Below the pieces are notes generated by a model. That model was not told the DNA's origin. It saw only the letters and a list, made by a program, of their open reading frames with translations, and searched no databases. 64,000 bases of DNA from the NCBI RefSeq assembly GCF_003326015.1, contig NZ_CP023860.1, positions 310,001 through 374,000 on the forward strand, written 5' to 3'. Below are positions 43,035 through 50,960 of the stretch, one piece after another (the first letter of the stretch is position 1; each line of letters begins with the position of its first letter). Origin of the DNA: Candidatus Thioglobus sp. NP1 (lineage in GTDB: Bacteria; Pseudomonadota; Gammaproteobacteria; PS1; Pseudothioglobaceae). A program made the position numbers and the translations under genes.

Positions 43035-43880
43035 TCAGTTAATTCTGATGTTATTTCCATCTGGGTTTACGGCTTTAATTATTTGTTCTATATATTTATT
43101 TTCATAAGCCCATTTTAGGAATTTTTGAGAAGACAGCCTGTCGTTAAATTGTGATGGCTGTCCTCTAGTTCCTATTCTCTCGATCAACGTGTATTCTTTT
43201 CTTGATTTAAGATACCACTCTATGTGCCCATAACCATCATTGCTATATAAGTTACTACTTATTTCAAAAGCAAATCCATTGTAATTTTTGTAATTAACTT
43301 TGTTAGTTTTGAATAGCTTTTCTTCAAGGCTAAAGTTTTCAAAACCTTTTGTGCCTACAACTGAGGGACTTAGGCCAAGAGTGACAAGGAGAGCATCCTC
43401 TAGTCGAGTAAAATTTGTTTGAGTGACTCTACCCATGTTAAAAGTTTCCAATGCTAGTTTATCAATTCTAAGACGCCATTTTTGATGGTACCTACTCCAA
43501 GCTTTCCAGATGTCTAAGTAGGAGATATCAAGCTCATAGGAGGCAAAATATTGTTCGTCTGCATTATCATTTTCTTTATTTGATTTGAGCTTTCCAAGAC
43601 CATTTTCAAATGTTATGCCTTGGGGATCATAACAGCAATTGTGAGCAGAGATTTCCACCCATCCATGACTAATATAAATCTCTCTCCATTCTTCATAAGT
43701 AATATTATTATCTTTAATTTTCCCAAAAGCCCTGCTATCTAATTTTTTCTTCCAATCATTTAAAGACTGCTCAACTATATCTAGCTCTTTTTTAAGCTCA
43801 CTAATTGTTCTCTGAGTTAGCTTTTCAGAGATTGTGAAACGCATGTCTTCATTGAATCTTGAGAGTGCTGTATTTATCAT
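43035..43880 (-). CDS. Hypothetical protein, paralog of the 39253-40092 protein
   Basis: 281 aa, soluble. Not recognised. The parts shared with the 39253 protein are the YEEWREIYISHGWVEI segment, the LGLSPSV helix and the closing KFLKWAYENKYIEQI helix. The N-terminal third is a predicted coiled-coil helix (KLTQRTISELKKELDIVEQS). Alone, minus strand, downstream (in its own direction) of proteorhodopsin's terminator. Confidence 0.7.
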   Translation of the reverse strand: MINTALSRFNEDMRFTISEKLTQRTISELKKELDIVEQSLNDWKKKLDSRAFGKIKDNNITYEEWREIYISHGWVEISAHNCCYDPQGITFENGLGKLKSNKENDNADEQYFASYELDISYLDIWKAWSRYHQKWRLRIDKLALETFNMGRVTQTNFTRLEDALLVTLGLSPSVVGTKGFENFSLEEKLFKTNKVNYKNYNGFAFEISSNLYSNDGYGHIEWYLKSRKEYTLIERIGTRGQPSQFNDRLSSQKFLKWAYENKYIEQIIKAVNPDGNNIRIN

Positions 43881-43930
43881 CTTTCTGTTGAAATTTCTTA
43901 TTAAGATATTTTTTAAAAAAAAATAGAGTT

Positions 43931-43959
43931 AAAAAAAGCCCTCATAAAGAGGGCTTTTT
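43931..43959 (-). terminator. Intrinsic terminator of the proteorhodopsin gene
   Basis: On the minus strand AAAAAGCCCTC, TTTAT loop, GAGGGCTTTTTTT. Symmetric A/T flanks would let it work in both directions. It lies about 20 bp past the proteorhodopsin stop. Confidence 0.88.
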
Positions 43960-43978
43960 ATTATTCTATTATCTAAAA

Positions 43979-44665
43979 TTAAGCAGATTCTTTTACTGCT
44001 ACGTTCCAAATAATTAAACCAAATAAGATTTTGTTAACAAAATCTGCAAGGTTATAAAGAATATTTAGAGAGCCTGCATCTACACTACCCATCATATATC
44101 CGAAGATATAGCCTAGTGGATAAATAGCCCAGCCTACTAATACAATTATTCTTAGTGCATTGAATGCAGTTTTTACACCTTCATTCGCTTCAGCTGCTTT
44201 ACTAGCTTCACCACCAAAGATTTCCCAGATGATAATTGCCCAACCTACCATACCTATGATAAATCCTAGGGAAGCAGAGATTAGCATTGCTTCACCTGCA
44301 AAACCACCGATAAGCATAACTAGTGTACCACCCAACAATCTCCAAAAAGAGTTTGTTGAAATTGTTGCACCTACCGCTTTAAGAATGATGAAGAATTCAA
44401 TCATTAATAAAGGCACAGTAATTAACCAGTCAATGTATCTATAGACTACTGGAGAACTTTGAGTTGCAACCCAGTGATCTCTCATATAGTAATAGTGAAT
44501 AGCAGCAACTAATGTAACTAATCCAGCAACTGTCATTGAAAGTTTCCATTCTTTATTTACGTTCATACCCTCGTAAAAGAAGAATACTGTTGAGGCAACC
44601 ATAGCAACAGATACTAACCAAAATGAGACGCCAACAAAATCTCCAGCTTGTAACATACCGTCCAT
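43979..44665 (-). CDS. Proteorhodopsin (green-type light-driven proton pump)
   Basis: 228 aa, seven membrane helices. All pump residues are visible: H57 (AAIHYYY) and D79 proton acceptor (RYIDW), E90 proton donor (LLMIEFF), R76, and K212 for retinal (DFVNKILFG). The spectral-tuning position, L87, is Leu, predicting green absorption. No cleavable signal peptide, unlike the original SAR86 protein. Start ATG 44665 has AAGGAG 5 nt upstream. No carotenoid or blh (retinal-forming) genes lie nearby. Single-gene transcript with a 5' hairpin leader and its own terminator. A light-powered proton gradient is expected. Confidence 0.96.
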   Translation of the reverse strand: MDGMLQAGDFVGVSFWLVSVAMVASTVFFFYEGMNVNKEWKLSMTVAGLVTLVAAIHYYYMRDHWVATQSSPVVYRYIDWLITVPLLMIEFFIILKAVGATISTNSFWRLLGGTLVMLIGGFAGEAMLISASLGFIIGMVGWAIIIWEIFGGEASKAAEANEGVKTAFNALRIIVLVGWAIYPLGYIFGYMMGSVDAGSLNILYNLADFVNKILFGLIIWNVAVKESA

Positions 44666-44687
44666 ACTAACTCCTTGATATTTTTTT

Positions 44688-44730
44688 AAAAAACCATACA
44701 GCCTCAGAGGCCTGTAAGGATGAAAATATA
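44688..44730 (-). promoter_or_regulatory. Proteorhodopsin leader: -10 box, 5' hairpin and U-tract
   Basis: On the minus strand a -10 TATATT (44730-44725; -35 poor), then, 9 nt on, a hairpin ACAG(G)CCT / CTG / AGGCTGT (44715-44698, one bulge), then ATGG-like bases and T6 (44693-44688), followed 17 nt later by AAGGAG and the start codon. The hairpin starts near the predicted first base of the mRNA, as in the leader at 3607-3636. Confidence 0.55.
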
Positions 44731-44867
44731 CCCTTTTTTAATACAAATTAGACATGAAACAATAATGGTTTTTTATGAACTATATATTTACCTATAATCC
44801 AATAACATCAAATATTTTTTTTATCTAAAATGTATGTATATTTTACGATATTCTGGGAGTAAATCAA

Positions 44868-45560
44868 ATGGATTTAAAAATTATATATTTTGATATGCCT
44901 TTCTGGAGGGCTGAGGTTGCTAGGTTATCTTTATTCATGGCTAATATTGATTTTGATGATGTTAGGATTACTGGTGATGACAATAAGTTTTTAAAGGAGC
45001 ATGGTAAGCTTAAAGACGGTACATCAATTCCTTTCAGACAACTTCCTGTATTAGTTATTGATGGTCAGAGTGTTGCTCAGTCTGGCGGTATTGCTCGAAT
45101 CTGTGGTAAGCTCAGTGGCATGTATCCTGAGGATATGGTTGAGGCAGGAAAAGTCGATCAAATTATTGACACGGTGACCGATATGAATGTAATGTTGAAT
45201 CTCTCAATGCGAGAAAATGATCCAATAATAAAAAAGCAAATGAGAGCCGATTTAACAAACACAGACTTGCCCAGATACTTTGGTTACTTAGAAGAGATTA
45301 TCGATGCAAATAGTTCCCATTGGTTTGTGGGAGACACAGTGACAGTTGCTGATATTGCAGTATGGAGTTTTCTAGGTTGGATTGCCCAAGGAGTACTTGA
45401 TGATATTCCACCAGAAGTTATTCAGCCTTTTGTTGGCCTTAGAAAAGTATATAACGAGCTAGGTGAGCACCCTCTTGTTGGTCAGTGGAAGAAAAAAACC
45501 TATTCACATGATGAGTCCTCCTCAGATGAATATAACTATGATATACCGGATAGAATTTAA
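44868..45560 (+). CDS. Glutathione S-transferase
   Basis: 230 aa. Thioredoxin-like N-terminal domain (1-85: DLKIIYFDMPFWRAEVARLS, with the Tyr of sigma-type GSTs and RQLPVLVIDGQSVAQSGGIA holding the cis-Pro and the Gln-Ser that bind glutathione), then the helical C-terminal domain (95-210; WFVGDTVTVADIAVW). A gshB gene elsewhere in the window provides glutathione. Substrate unknown. GGGAG upstream is the ribosome-binding site. Confidence 0.92.
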   Translation: MDLKIIYFDMPFWRAEVARLSLFMANIDFDDVRITGDDNKFLKEHGKLKDGTSIPFRQLPVLVIDGQSVAQSGGIARICGKLSGMYPEDMVEAGKVDQIIDTVTDMNVMLNLSMRENDPIIKKQMRADLTNTDLPRYFGYLEEIIDANSSHWFVGDTVTVADIAVWSFLGWIAQGVLDDIPPEVIQPFVGLRKVYNELGEHPLVGQWKKKTYSHDESSSDEYNYDIPDRI

Positions 45561-45575
45561 ATTTTTTTCTATTAA

Positions 45576-46754
45576 TTAGCCAGATATTCTTGCAAGATAC
45601 TTAGTAAACTGCCAAAGATTTTTTTCAATTGGATGGAGTGTGCCCTCTGGTAATATGCGAGAGCCGGTGCCTCGATTAAGACCCTGCACAAGAAGTTTAT
45701 CTTCATTATTAGCGGTCTCCATATAGTTGGTCATTTGTTGCACCCACTCATCGTATTCTGCTTCGGGAATTTCTTTAAGTATTTCTGGTGGGACTGCCAC
45801 ACCCCATGTTGCTTTGAAGCGATTGATTCCCTCAGGCATCACAGAAATCCACCAAAGATAATCTGGCATGAGCGTAATTAAATGATTAGGAAAAATACAA
45901 AAATCAACCATTGTCCTTCTCCATGGCCCTTCTAGTTTGGTATTATTTGGATGAGCAGCGCCAGGACCACTTTCTGCTTCTTGAGGTGCATAATGATAGC
46001 AATAATGGTCATTATCTTCACCACATACATAGTCTTCAATAGCTTTTTTATGATTAGCAAATGTTTTATGGTGGGCAATGGGAACATGATAACTTTCAGT
46101 AAAGTTTTCAATTAAATTTTTCCAGTTCGCATCCCATGACATGCTCTCACGTATTAAGGTCTTATAACTAGCCATGTCATATTGGCCAACGATTTTTTTA
46201 CGTAACTCTTCAAGTGAAGGAGCAACTTTTTTGCTAGGATCTTTTGCAAGCGTTATGTAAATAAACCCCTCCCAAACCTCAGTACTAAGAGTTTTCAAGC
46301 GATGACTTTCAATATCAAAATCATTTTTCATCTCCATAAAGGGCGCATGCTTTAAAGTACCATCTAGTGCATATGTCCAGGCATGGTTGGGGCAGGTAAA
46401 AGCAAATGCATTACCAGTTTGCTTTGATACAAGATAGGTAAATCGGTGGGCACAAACATTTACAAATCCCATAATCTCACTAGATTCTTGGCGAACAATT
46501 AGGATCGGCGTACCTGCTATATCATGAGTAAGATAATCTCCAGTATTGGGAATTTCATCGGTCCGACCTATACAAATCCATTCTTGATTAAAAATACGAT
46601 CTTGTTCATGATTATAAAATTCGACAGAATGATTTACTGCTGCTGGAATGGGTGTTGCATCTTCAAATGATTTTTTAGCTGATTCATTAAGCATCTTTAC
46701 TACGCTATCAAGCGATGCGTTAGAGTGATGATTCTGATAGATTTTAGTTTCCAT
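45576..46754 (-). CDS. Rieske non-heme iron oxygenase, alpha subunit
   Basis: 392 aa. Rieske 2Fe-2S centre with C101-x-H103 and C121-x2-H124 (VCAHRF, TCPNHAW), then the catalytic domain with the iron-binding NFTESYHVPIAHH motif. Overall like choline/glycine-betaine/carnitine-type oxygenases and other ring-hydroxylating alpha subunits; the exact substrate is not determinable, and no reductase gene is adjacent. Only 20 bp separate its start from the terminator after the upstream cupin gene, so it may depend on read-through from that gene. Confidence 0.88.
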   Translation of the reverse strand: METKIYQNHHSNASLDSVVKMLNESAKKSFEDATPIPAAVNHSVEFYNHEQDRIFNQEWICIGRTDEIPNTGDYLTHDIAGTPILIVRQESSEIMGFVNVCAHRFTYLVSKQTGNAFAFTCPNHAWTYALDGTLKHAPFMEMKNDFDIESHRLKTLSTEVWEGFIYITLAKDPSKKVAPSLEELRKKIVGQYDMASYKTLIRESMSWDANWKNLIENFTESYHVPIAHHKTFANHKKAIEDYVCGEDNDHYCYHYAPQEAESGPGAAHPNNTKLEGPWRRTMVDFCIFPNHLITLMPDYLWWISVMPEGINRFKATWGVAVPPEILKEIPEAEYDEWVQQMTNYMETANNEDKLLVQGLNRGTGSRILPEGTLHPIEKNLWQFTKYLARISG

Positions 46755-46770
46755 ATAAAAAAATGTGACT

Positions 46771-46801
46771 AAAAAAAACCCTATTTAATAGGGTTTTTTT
46801 T
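46771..46801 (-). terminator. Terminator between cupin and Rieske genes (possible attenuator)
   Basis: A3-8 CCCTAT, TTA/TAA loop, ATAGGG T8 on either strand. On the minus strand it lies after the cupin gene and 17 bp before the Rieske start, leaving no room for a separate promoter downstream. Confidence 0.85.
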
Positions 46802-46817
46802 AAATAAAAACCGTCTT

Positions 46818-47183
46818 TTAACTATCCCAAACTGCAAAAGATTTGCCTTGATTATTAAATTCATAGCCAATAAAAGGCTCATCACTGATTATCTCGCCAT
46901 CATGGCCTGGAGAAATAGAGTAGGCATCTCCGGCACTTACAATCATCTCTGTGCCGTCATCATGAGTGACACGCATAGTGCCTTGGATACATGTGCCTAG
47001 ATGACCTGCTTGACAGCTCTCACCACCAACATGGGGCTTGATGCATTCAGACCACATCCATCCCGGTTGCAGGGTAATTCTGTTGGCTTTTACTGAGCCA
47101 AACTCTAGGGTTGCTACGCTAGTTTTATCAGGTGTTACTGAATCATCTGGATTATCAAAAGATTTTTTTACTAAATTAGCCAT
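46818..47183 (-). CDS. Cupin-fold protein
   Basis: 121 aa, single cupin barrel: LEFGSVKANRITLQPGWMWS, HVGGESCQAGHLGTCIQGTM, and VSAGDAYSISPGHDGEIISD. Metal ligand candidates are the His residues in KPHVGGE and AGHLGT and in SPGHDGE. Close to small cupins that carry no clear enzyme assignment. Shares a transcript with the Rieske gene through a leaky terminator. The ribosome-binding site AGGAGA is at 47190-47195. Confidence 0.82.
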   Translation of the reverse strand: MANLVKKSFDNPDDSVTPDKTSVATLEFGSVKANRITLQPGWMWSECIKPHVGGESCQAGHLGTCIQGTMRVTHDDGTEMIVSAGDAYSISPGHDGEIISDEPFIGYEFNNQGKSFAVWDS

Positions 47184-47276
47184 TATACTTCTCCTAAATG
47201 TTATAAAAAAATTTACTTATTTAGCCTTCACAGGTATTCTATATCAATTAATTAAATTCTACAAATATTAAAAACT

Positions 47277-47804
47277 ATGAAAAATTTATTGTTCTTTTTT
47301 CTTTTTTCTATAACTATTATTACTTCAGTAGGGGCTAATAGTGCTGATGAGTGGCAAAATGTTGATTTCAATATTGATTCGTTAAATCAATTAAATCAGT
47401 GTAATAGCTGTAATTTAAGAGACTCAGATTTTAACGGCTTAAACTTCATTGGAGCTAGTCTCAGTGGAGCAAACTTTATAGAAGCAAACCTTAGTGGCAC
47501 AAATTTCTTTGGATCAAACTTTGAAGGTTCAAGTTTATATGGCTCTAATCTGGAAGGTGCTAACTTAGAGAACACATCATTTTTTGCAGCAAATTTATTT
47601 GGTGTAAAGCTTAAAGAGGCGTGGATGATTGGGGCTGATTTGAGACAGGCAGACTTGGCAAAAGCTGACCTTACTAAAGCTAATCTTACTGACGCCAATC
47701 TTACAGGTGCAAACCTTATGGGCGCTATTCTCAATGGTGCAATTTTTTGCAATACTAAGACTCCATGGGGCATAGACAATTCTTCATGCGATTTAGATAA
47801 GTAG
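47277..47804 (+). CDS. Secreted pentapeptide-repeat protein
   Basis: 175 aa with a signal peptide (NLLFFFLFSITIITSVGANS). About 20 consecutive A(D/N)LxX repeats (from LRDSDFNGLNFIGASLSGAN to NLTGANLMGAILNGAIF) form a right-handed beta-helix. Cysteines before and after the helix (CNSCN and the closing FCNTKTPWGIDNSSC) may cap it. Exported; binding partner unknown. The antisense strand also has a long open frame, an effect of the repeat. Confidence 0.9.
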   Translation: MKNLLFFFLFSITIITSVGANSADEWQNVDFNIDSLNQLNQCNSCNLRDSDFNGLNFIGASLSGANFIEANLSGTNFFGSNFEGSSLYGSNLEGANLENTSFFAANLFGVKLKEAWMIGADLRQADLAKADLTKANLTDANLTGANLMGAILNGAIFCNTKTPWGIDNSSCDLDK

Positions 47805-47828
47805 AATTTAGAGTTACTTTCTGACGTT

Positions 47829-48602
47829 TTAATTAAGTGTTCTAGAGTCTTCTAGATAAGGCATCTTTTCCTGCACTAATGAAATTTGTTTGGTATCTAT
47901 TTCCCCAATAATAGTCTTTTCTCCTTTCTTGGCATTAATAATATCTAATCCATCAGGGCCAATAACCTTACTCTCACCCATAAAATTAATACCATTGAGA
48001 TCTCCTGTAGAGTTGGCATACGCCACAAAAATACCATTCTCAAATGCTCTACTGCGGCATATGTATTTTGCAGCAGCTGGCCAATGAGAAGACTGTCCAG
48101 TTGGAGCAAGAATTAATTGCACGCCAGCCAAAGATAATTTCCTTATTAGTTCTGGAAACTCCAATTCGTAGCATATAACAATTGCCGTTTTGATGCCATT
48201 GATCCAGACGATAGAGTCCCCATCACCAGGTGTAAATATTTTGGATTCGCTGGCAGTTGGTGGCAACATTTTTTTTCTATGATTGGCTAGTGACTTCCCA
48301 TTTTTATCAAAAAGCTGGGCAGCATTAAAGAGCTTGTTGCTATTTTTTTCAGGATAACCATAGAGGATTGCAGTTGCGTATGTTTTTGCAAGCAGACTAA
48401 TTTTTTTTGCATAATCACCCTTACTTGACTCACAAAATTCCTTAATTTTATCTTCACTACCGTATCCTGAAAGAAAGAGCTCAGGGCATATCATTAAATC
48501 TAAGGCTCTATTTTTCTTTAAATGAGCATCAAGCCTTTTGATTCTTGCATGAGGGGTTTCATTACGCATTTTGTATTGAAATATACCAATATTTAGTTTC
48601 AT
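47829..48602 (-). CDS. Carbon-nitrogen hydrolase (nitrilase superfamily)
   Basis: 257 aa. Glu-Lys-Cys triad visible: E in CPELFLSGYG, K in NHRKKMLPP, C in VICYELEFPE. Likely an aliphatic amidase or omega-amidase-like enzyme; no N-terminal extension and no ligase domain. Substrate unknown. The ATG overlaps the stop of the upstream 81-aa membrane protein gene (ATGA), so the two are co-translated. Confidence 0.88.
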   Translation of the reverse strand: MKLNIGIFQYKMRNETPHARIKRLDAHLKKNRALDLMICPELFLSGYGSEDKIKEFCESSKGDYAKKISLLAKTYATAILYGYPEKNSNKLFNAAQLFDKNGKSLANHRKKMLPPTASESKIFTPGDGDSIVWINGIKTAIVICYELEFPELIRKLSLAGVQLILAPTGQSSHWPAAAKYICRSRAFENGIFVAYANSTGDLNGINFMGESKVIGPDGLDIINAKKGEKTIIGEIDTKQISLVQEKMPYLEDSRTLN

Positions 48603-48844
48603 TTTTTTTGACCAGAGTTACGAATTTTTTTTATCCATTTATAAGGCCGTATAGCAAACCAATATAGCCAAACTGGAATTCCTACTATATAGAATATATG
48701 CCAATAAACATTATAAAAATCAAACCAACTAATTATTATTTGATCATTGAGCTTTGAGTATGTAGTTGCAATAAAAAAAGCAAAAAGCATCCAAAGGACA
48801 CTGCAATAAAGAGCAACCCTAGTTTTTAAAGAGAAATTTATCAT
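48599..48844 (-). CDS. Small membrane protein coupled to the nitrilase-family enzyme
   Basis: 81 aa, two helices (about 8-26 and 44-64), basic C-terminus (RPYKWIKKIRNSGQKK). Not recognised. Overlaps the start of the carbon-nitrogen hydrolase gene. Divergent from the dehydrogenase gene at 48912. Confidence 0.65.
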   Translation of the reverse strand: MINFSLKTRVALYCSVLWMLFAFFIATTYSKLNDQIIISWFDFYNVYWHIFYIVGIPVWLYWFAIRPYKWIKKIRNSGQKK

Positions 48845-48911
48845 TTGAAAATAAACTTTGCAGCCATTAATATAACTATAATTTAATTTGTAAATTTATA
48901 GGGACTTTTTG

Positions 48912-49919
48912 ATGATAAAAACATTGCAAATAAGTGAAAAGGAGGCTTGGGATTTAGCCTTTAATGCTTTAATAAATAACCAAACTTCAGATGTAAATGC
49001 AAAAGAAGTTGCTGATGCTCTAATCAATGCTGAGTTTGATGGTCAAGCTGGGCACGGCTTATCACGAATTCCTTCTTACGTTGAGCAAGTCATTGCTGGT
49101 AAGGTTGCTGGCAGTGTATCTCCTTCAATCTTAAGTTCAAAGGGGAGTGTGATTCGTGTTGATGCAAATCATGGTTTTGCTTTCCCTGCAATTTCATTAG
49201 CCCTTAGTGAGATAACAAAAACTTGTAAAAGTTTTGGCATTGCAGCTGCCAGTATTTCTCGTTCTCATCATTTTGGTCAGGCGGGAAGGCACGTTGAAAG
49301 ACTTGCAGAAGAAGGCCTAATTGGCTTGATGTTTGGTAATACGCCTAAAGCTATCCCACCTTGGGGAGGCACTCAAGCCTTATTTGGCACCAATCCAATT
49401 GCATTTGCATCGCCCAGAGATTCAGCAGTACCCTTAGTAATCGATATGAGCCTTAGCAAAGTGGCTCGTGGGAAAGTGATGGTGGCTAATCAACTTAATG
49501 AAAAAATCCCAGAGGACTGGGCAATAGATAAAGATGGTAAGCCGACAACGGATGCTAAAAAAGCTCTTGAAGGAGCAATGCTTCCAATTGGAGATGCTAA
49601 AGGGAGTGCTCTAGCACTGATGGTGGAGGTTCTTTCAGCAGGACTGACTGGTTCAAACTTTGGCTTTGAGGCAAGTTCTTTTCTTAACGCTGAGGGCGAT
49701 GCCCCAGGTGTTGGTCAGCTAATTATTGCCATTGATCCTAGTTTTTTCTCTGGAGAAAGCTTTGGTGAGAGGACTGAAACTTTGGTCGGTGCAATTCTTG
49801 AGCAACCTGGTACAAGACTTCCAGGTGATAAGCGAATTGAAAAAAGGAAGGTCCGTGAGAAGTCAGAAATGATAACTATCTCCAAAGACTTATATGAAAA
49901 AATAGAATTATTAACTTAG
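48912..49919 (+). CDS. Malate/L-lactate/sulfolactate dehydrogenase family (Ldh_2) oxidoreductase
   Basis: 335 aa from the ATG at 48912. NAD(P)-dependent dehydrogenase family with the unusual Ldh_2/ComC fold. FDGQAGHGLSRIPSYVEQVI, SRSHHFGQAGRHVERL (catalytic His region), FGNTPKAIPPWGGTQALFGT with NPIAFASPRD, and IGDAKGSALALMVEVLSAGL are the family marks. Members act on malate, lactate, (2R)-sulfolactate, ureidoglycolate or cyclic imines, and the substrate cannot be chosen from sequence alone; sulfolactate is worth testing in a sulfur-oxidising relative. Confidence 0.88.
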   Translation: MIKTLQISEKEAWDLAFNALINNQTSDVNAKEVADALINAEFDGQAGHGLSRIPSYVEQVIAGKVAGSVSPSILSSKGSVIRVDANHGFAFPAISLALSEITKTCKSFGIAAASISRSHHFGQAGRHVERLAEEGLIGLMFGNTPKAIPPWGGTQALFGTNPIAFASPRDSAVPLVIDMSLSKVARGKVMVANQLNEKIPEDWAIDKDGKPTTDAKKALEGAMLPIGDAKGSALALMVEVLSAGLTGSNFGFEASSFLNAEGDAPGVGQLIIAIDPSFFSGESFGERTETLVGAILEQPGTRLPGDKRIEKRKVREKSEMITISKDLYEKIELLT

Positions 49920-50032
49920 AATTTTCAACAAATTATGGAAAAAAATAGTCCATTTTGAGATATATACATATAGTAAGTACCCCTATATAATACATCCTGT
50001 TTTAAATTATTTATTTATCGGGGATATATGAT

Positions 50033-50959
50033 ATGAAAATATCAAGTTCAAGTATAACAAAGACTTCGCTTAGTGCAGTTTTGACAATGTTGCTTGGTTT
50101 TTCTTTGAGCGTAAGTGCTGATGATTCTGAGCAAATTAAATCATCGCTGATGAGCAGAATGACTAGTTCTGCCAGTTCTTTTGTGTCAACTGGAATAGGT
50201 GCTCTTCTCAGTCCAACCTTTGATACGGTTGAGGTGAGTACAAACCTAAAAGAAGGTGACTCCTCAGTTGATATTGGGGTCCTTAAGGCTTATGGTGATA
50301 ACCGTAATTCTTTCTTATTTAACCAATTCAACCTTAATCGATTTGATAATAGAACAACTGTTAATGTTGGTCTTGGTTACAGAAGACTTAATCAAGATGA
50401 GACATGGATGACAGGTGTTAATGCATTTTATGACCATGAATTTCCAAATGATCACAAACGTAACGGTATTGGCTTTGAGCTTATTAGCTCAGTCTTTGAG
50501 ACAAGAGTGAACTCATATAACGGAACAACAGGTTACATCAAAGATAAGAGTGGCACGGACTCTAAAGCGCTTGATGGAAGGGACATGGGCTTTAAGGTAG
50601 CCCTTCCTTACCTACCTGGAATGATGTTTGGAATGAATGCAGTCCAGTGGAAAGGAGTTGATGGTATGAAAGATCAAAAAGACAGGAAGTACACCTTAGG
50701 CGGTCACCTCTCAGATAATCTTTCACTGAACTACATCCGCACTGATTATAAGGATGCTGCTAAGAAGGATACTGATACTATCTCTCTTAACTATACTTGG
50801 GCCTTTGGCCAAGAAAAACACGTAAGGCCAACACTATTTACTTTATCTGATAAGGCTTACGAGTTTAAGAAGCTCGGTGCTGAAAGGTATGATCTTGTTC
50901 AGCGTGAAAATCGAATTATTAAGAAAAAAACTGGTGTATTAACGGTGGCAGGATACTAA
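50033..50959 (+). CDS. Inverse-autotransporter beta-barrel protein without passenger
   Basis: 308 aa with a signal peptide (LSAVLTMLLGFSLSVSADDS). The rest matches the intimin/invasin-type beta-domain: FVSTGIGALLSPTFDTVEVS near the start, LGYRRLNQDETWMTGVNAFY with DHEF, and KKLGAERYDLVQRENRIIKK at the end. In intimins the last motif leads into Ig-like passenger domains; here the protein ends 12 residues later (TGVLTVAGY). The next gene (2 nt away) encodes a secreted protein. Outer-membrane location expected. Confidence 0.88.
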   Translation: MKISSSSITKTSLSAVLTMLLGFSLSVSADDSEQIKSSLMSRMTSSASSFVSTGIGALLSPTFDTVEVSTNLKEGDSSVDIGVLKAYGDNRNSFLFNQFNLNRFDNRTTVNVGLGYRRLNQDETWMTGVNAFYDHEFPNDHKRNGIGFELISSVFETRVNSYNGTTGYIKDKSGTDSKALDGRDMGFKVALPYLPGMMFGMNAVQWKGVDGMKDQKDRKYTLGGHLSDNLSLNYIRTDYKDAAKKDTDTISLNYTWAFGQEKHVRPTLFTLSDKAYEFKKLGAERYDLVQRENRIIKKKTGVLTVAGY

Positions 50960-50960
50960 T

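Noticed and set aside
43220-43240. Second tRNA-Met end as attachment site
   Set aside because: CCCATAACCATCA matches the tRNA end CCCATAACCACCA at 12 of 13 bases, but it lies inside a coding sequence and the match does not extend, so chance is more likely.
47396-47779. 127-aa antisense ORF opposite the pentapeptide gene
   Set aside because: It mirrors the five-codon repeat of the real gene on the other strand; no ribosome-binding site and no domain.
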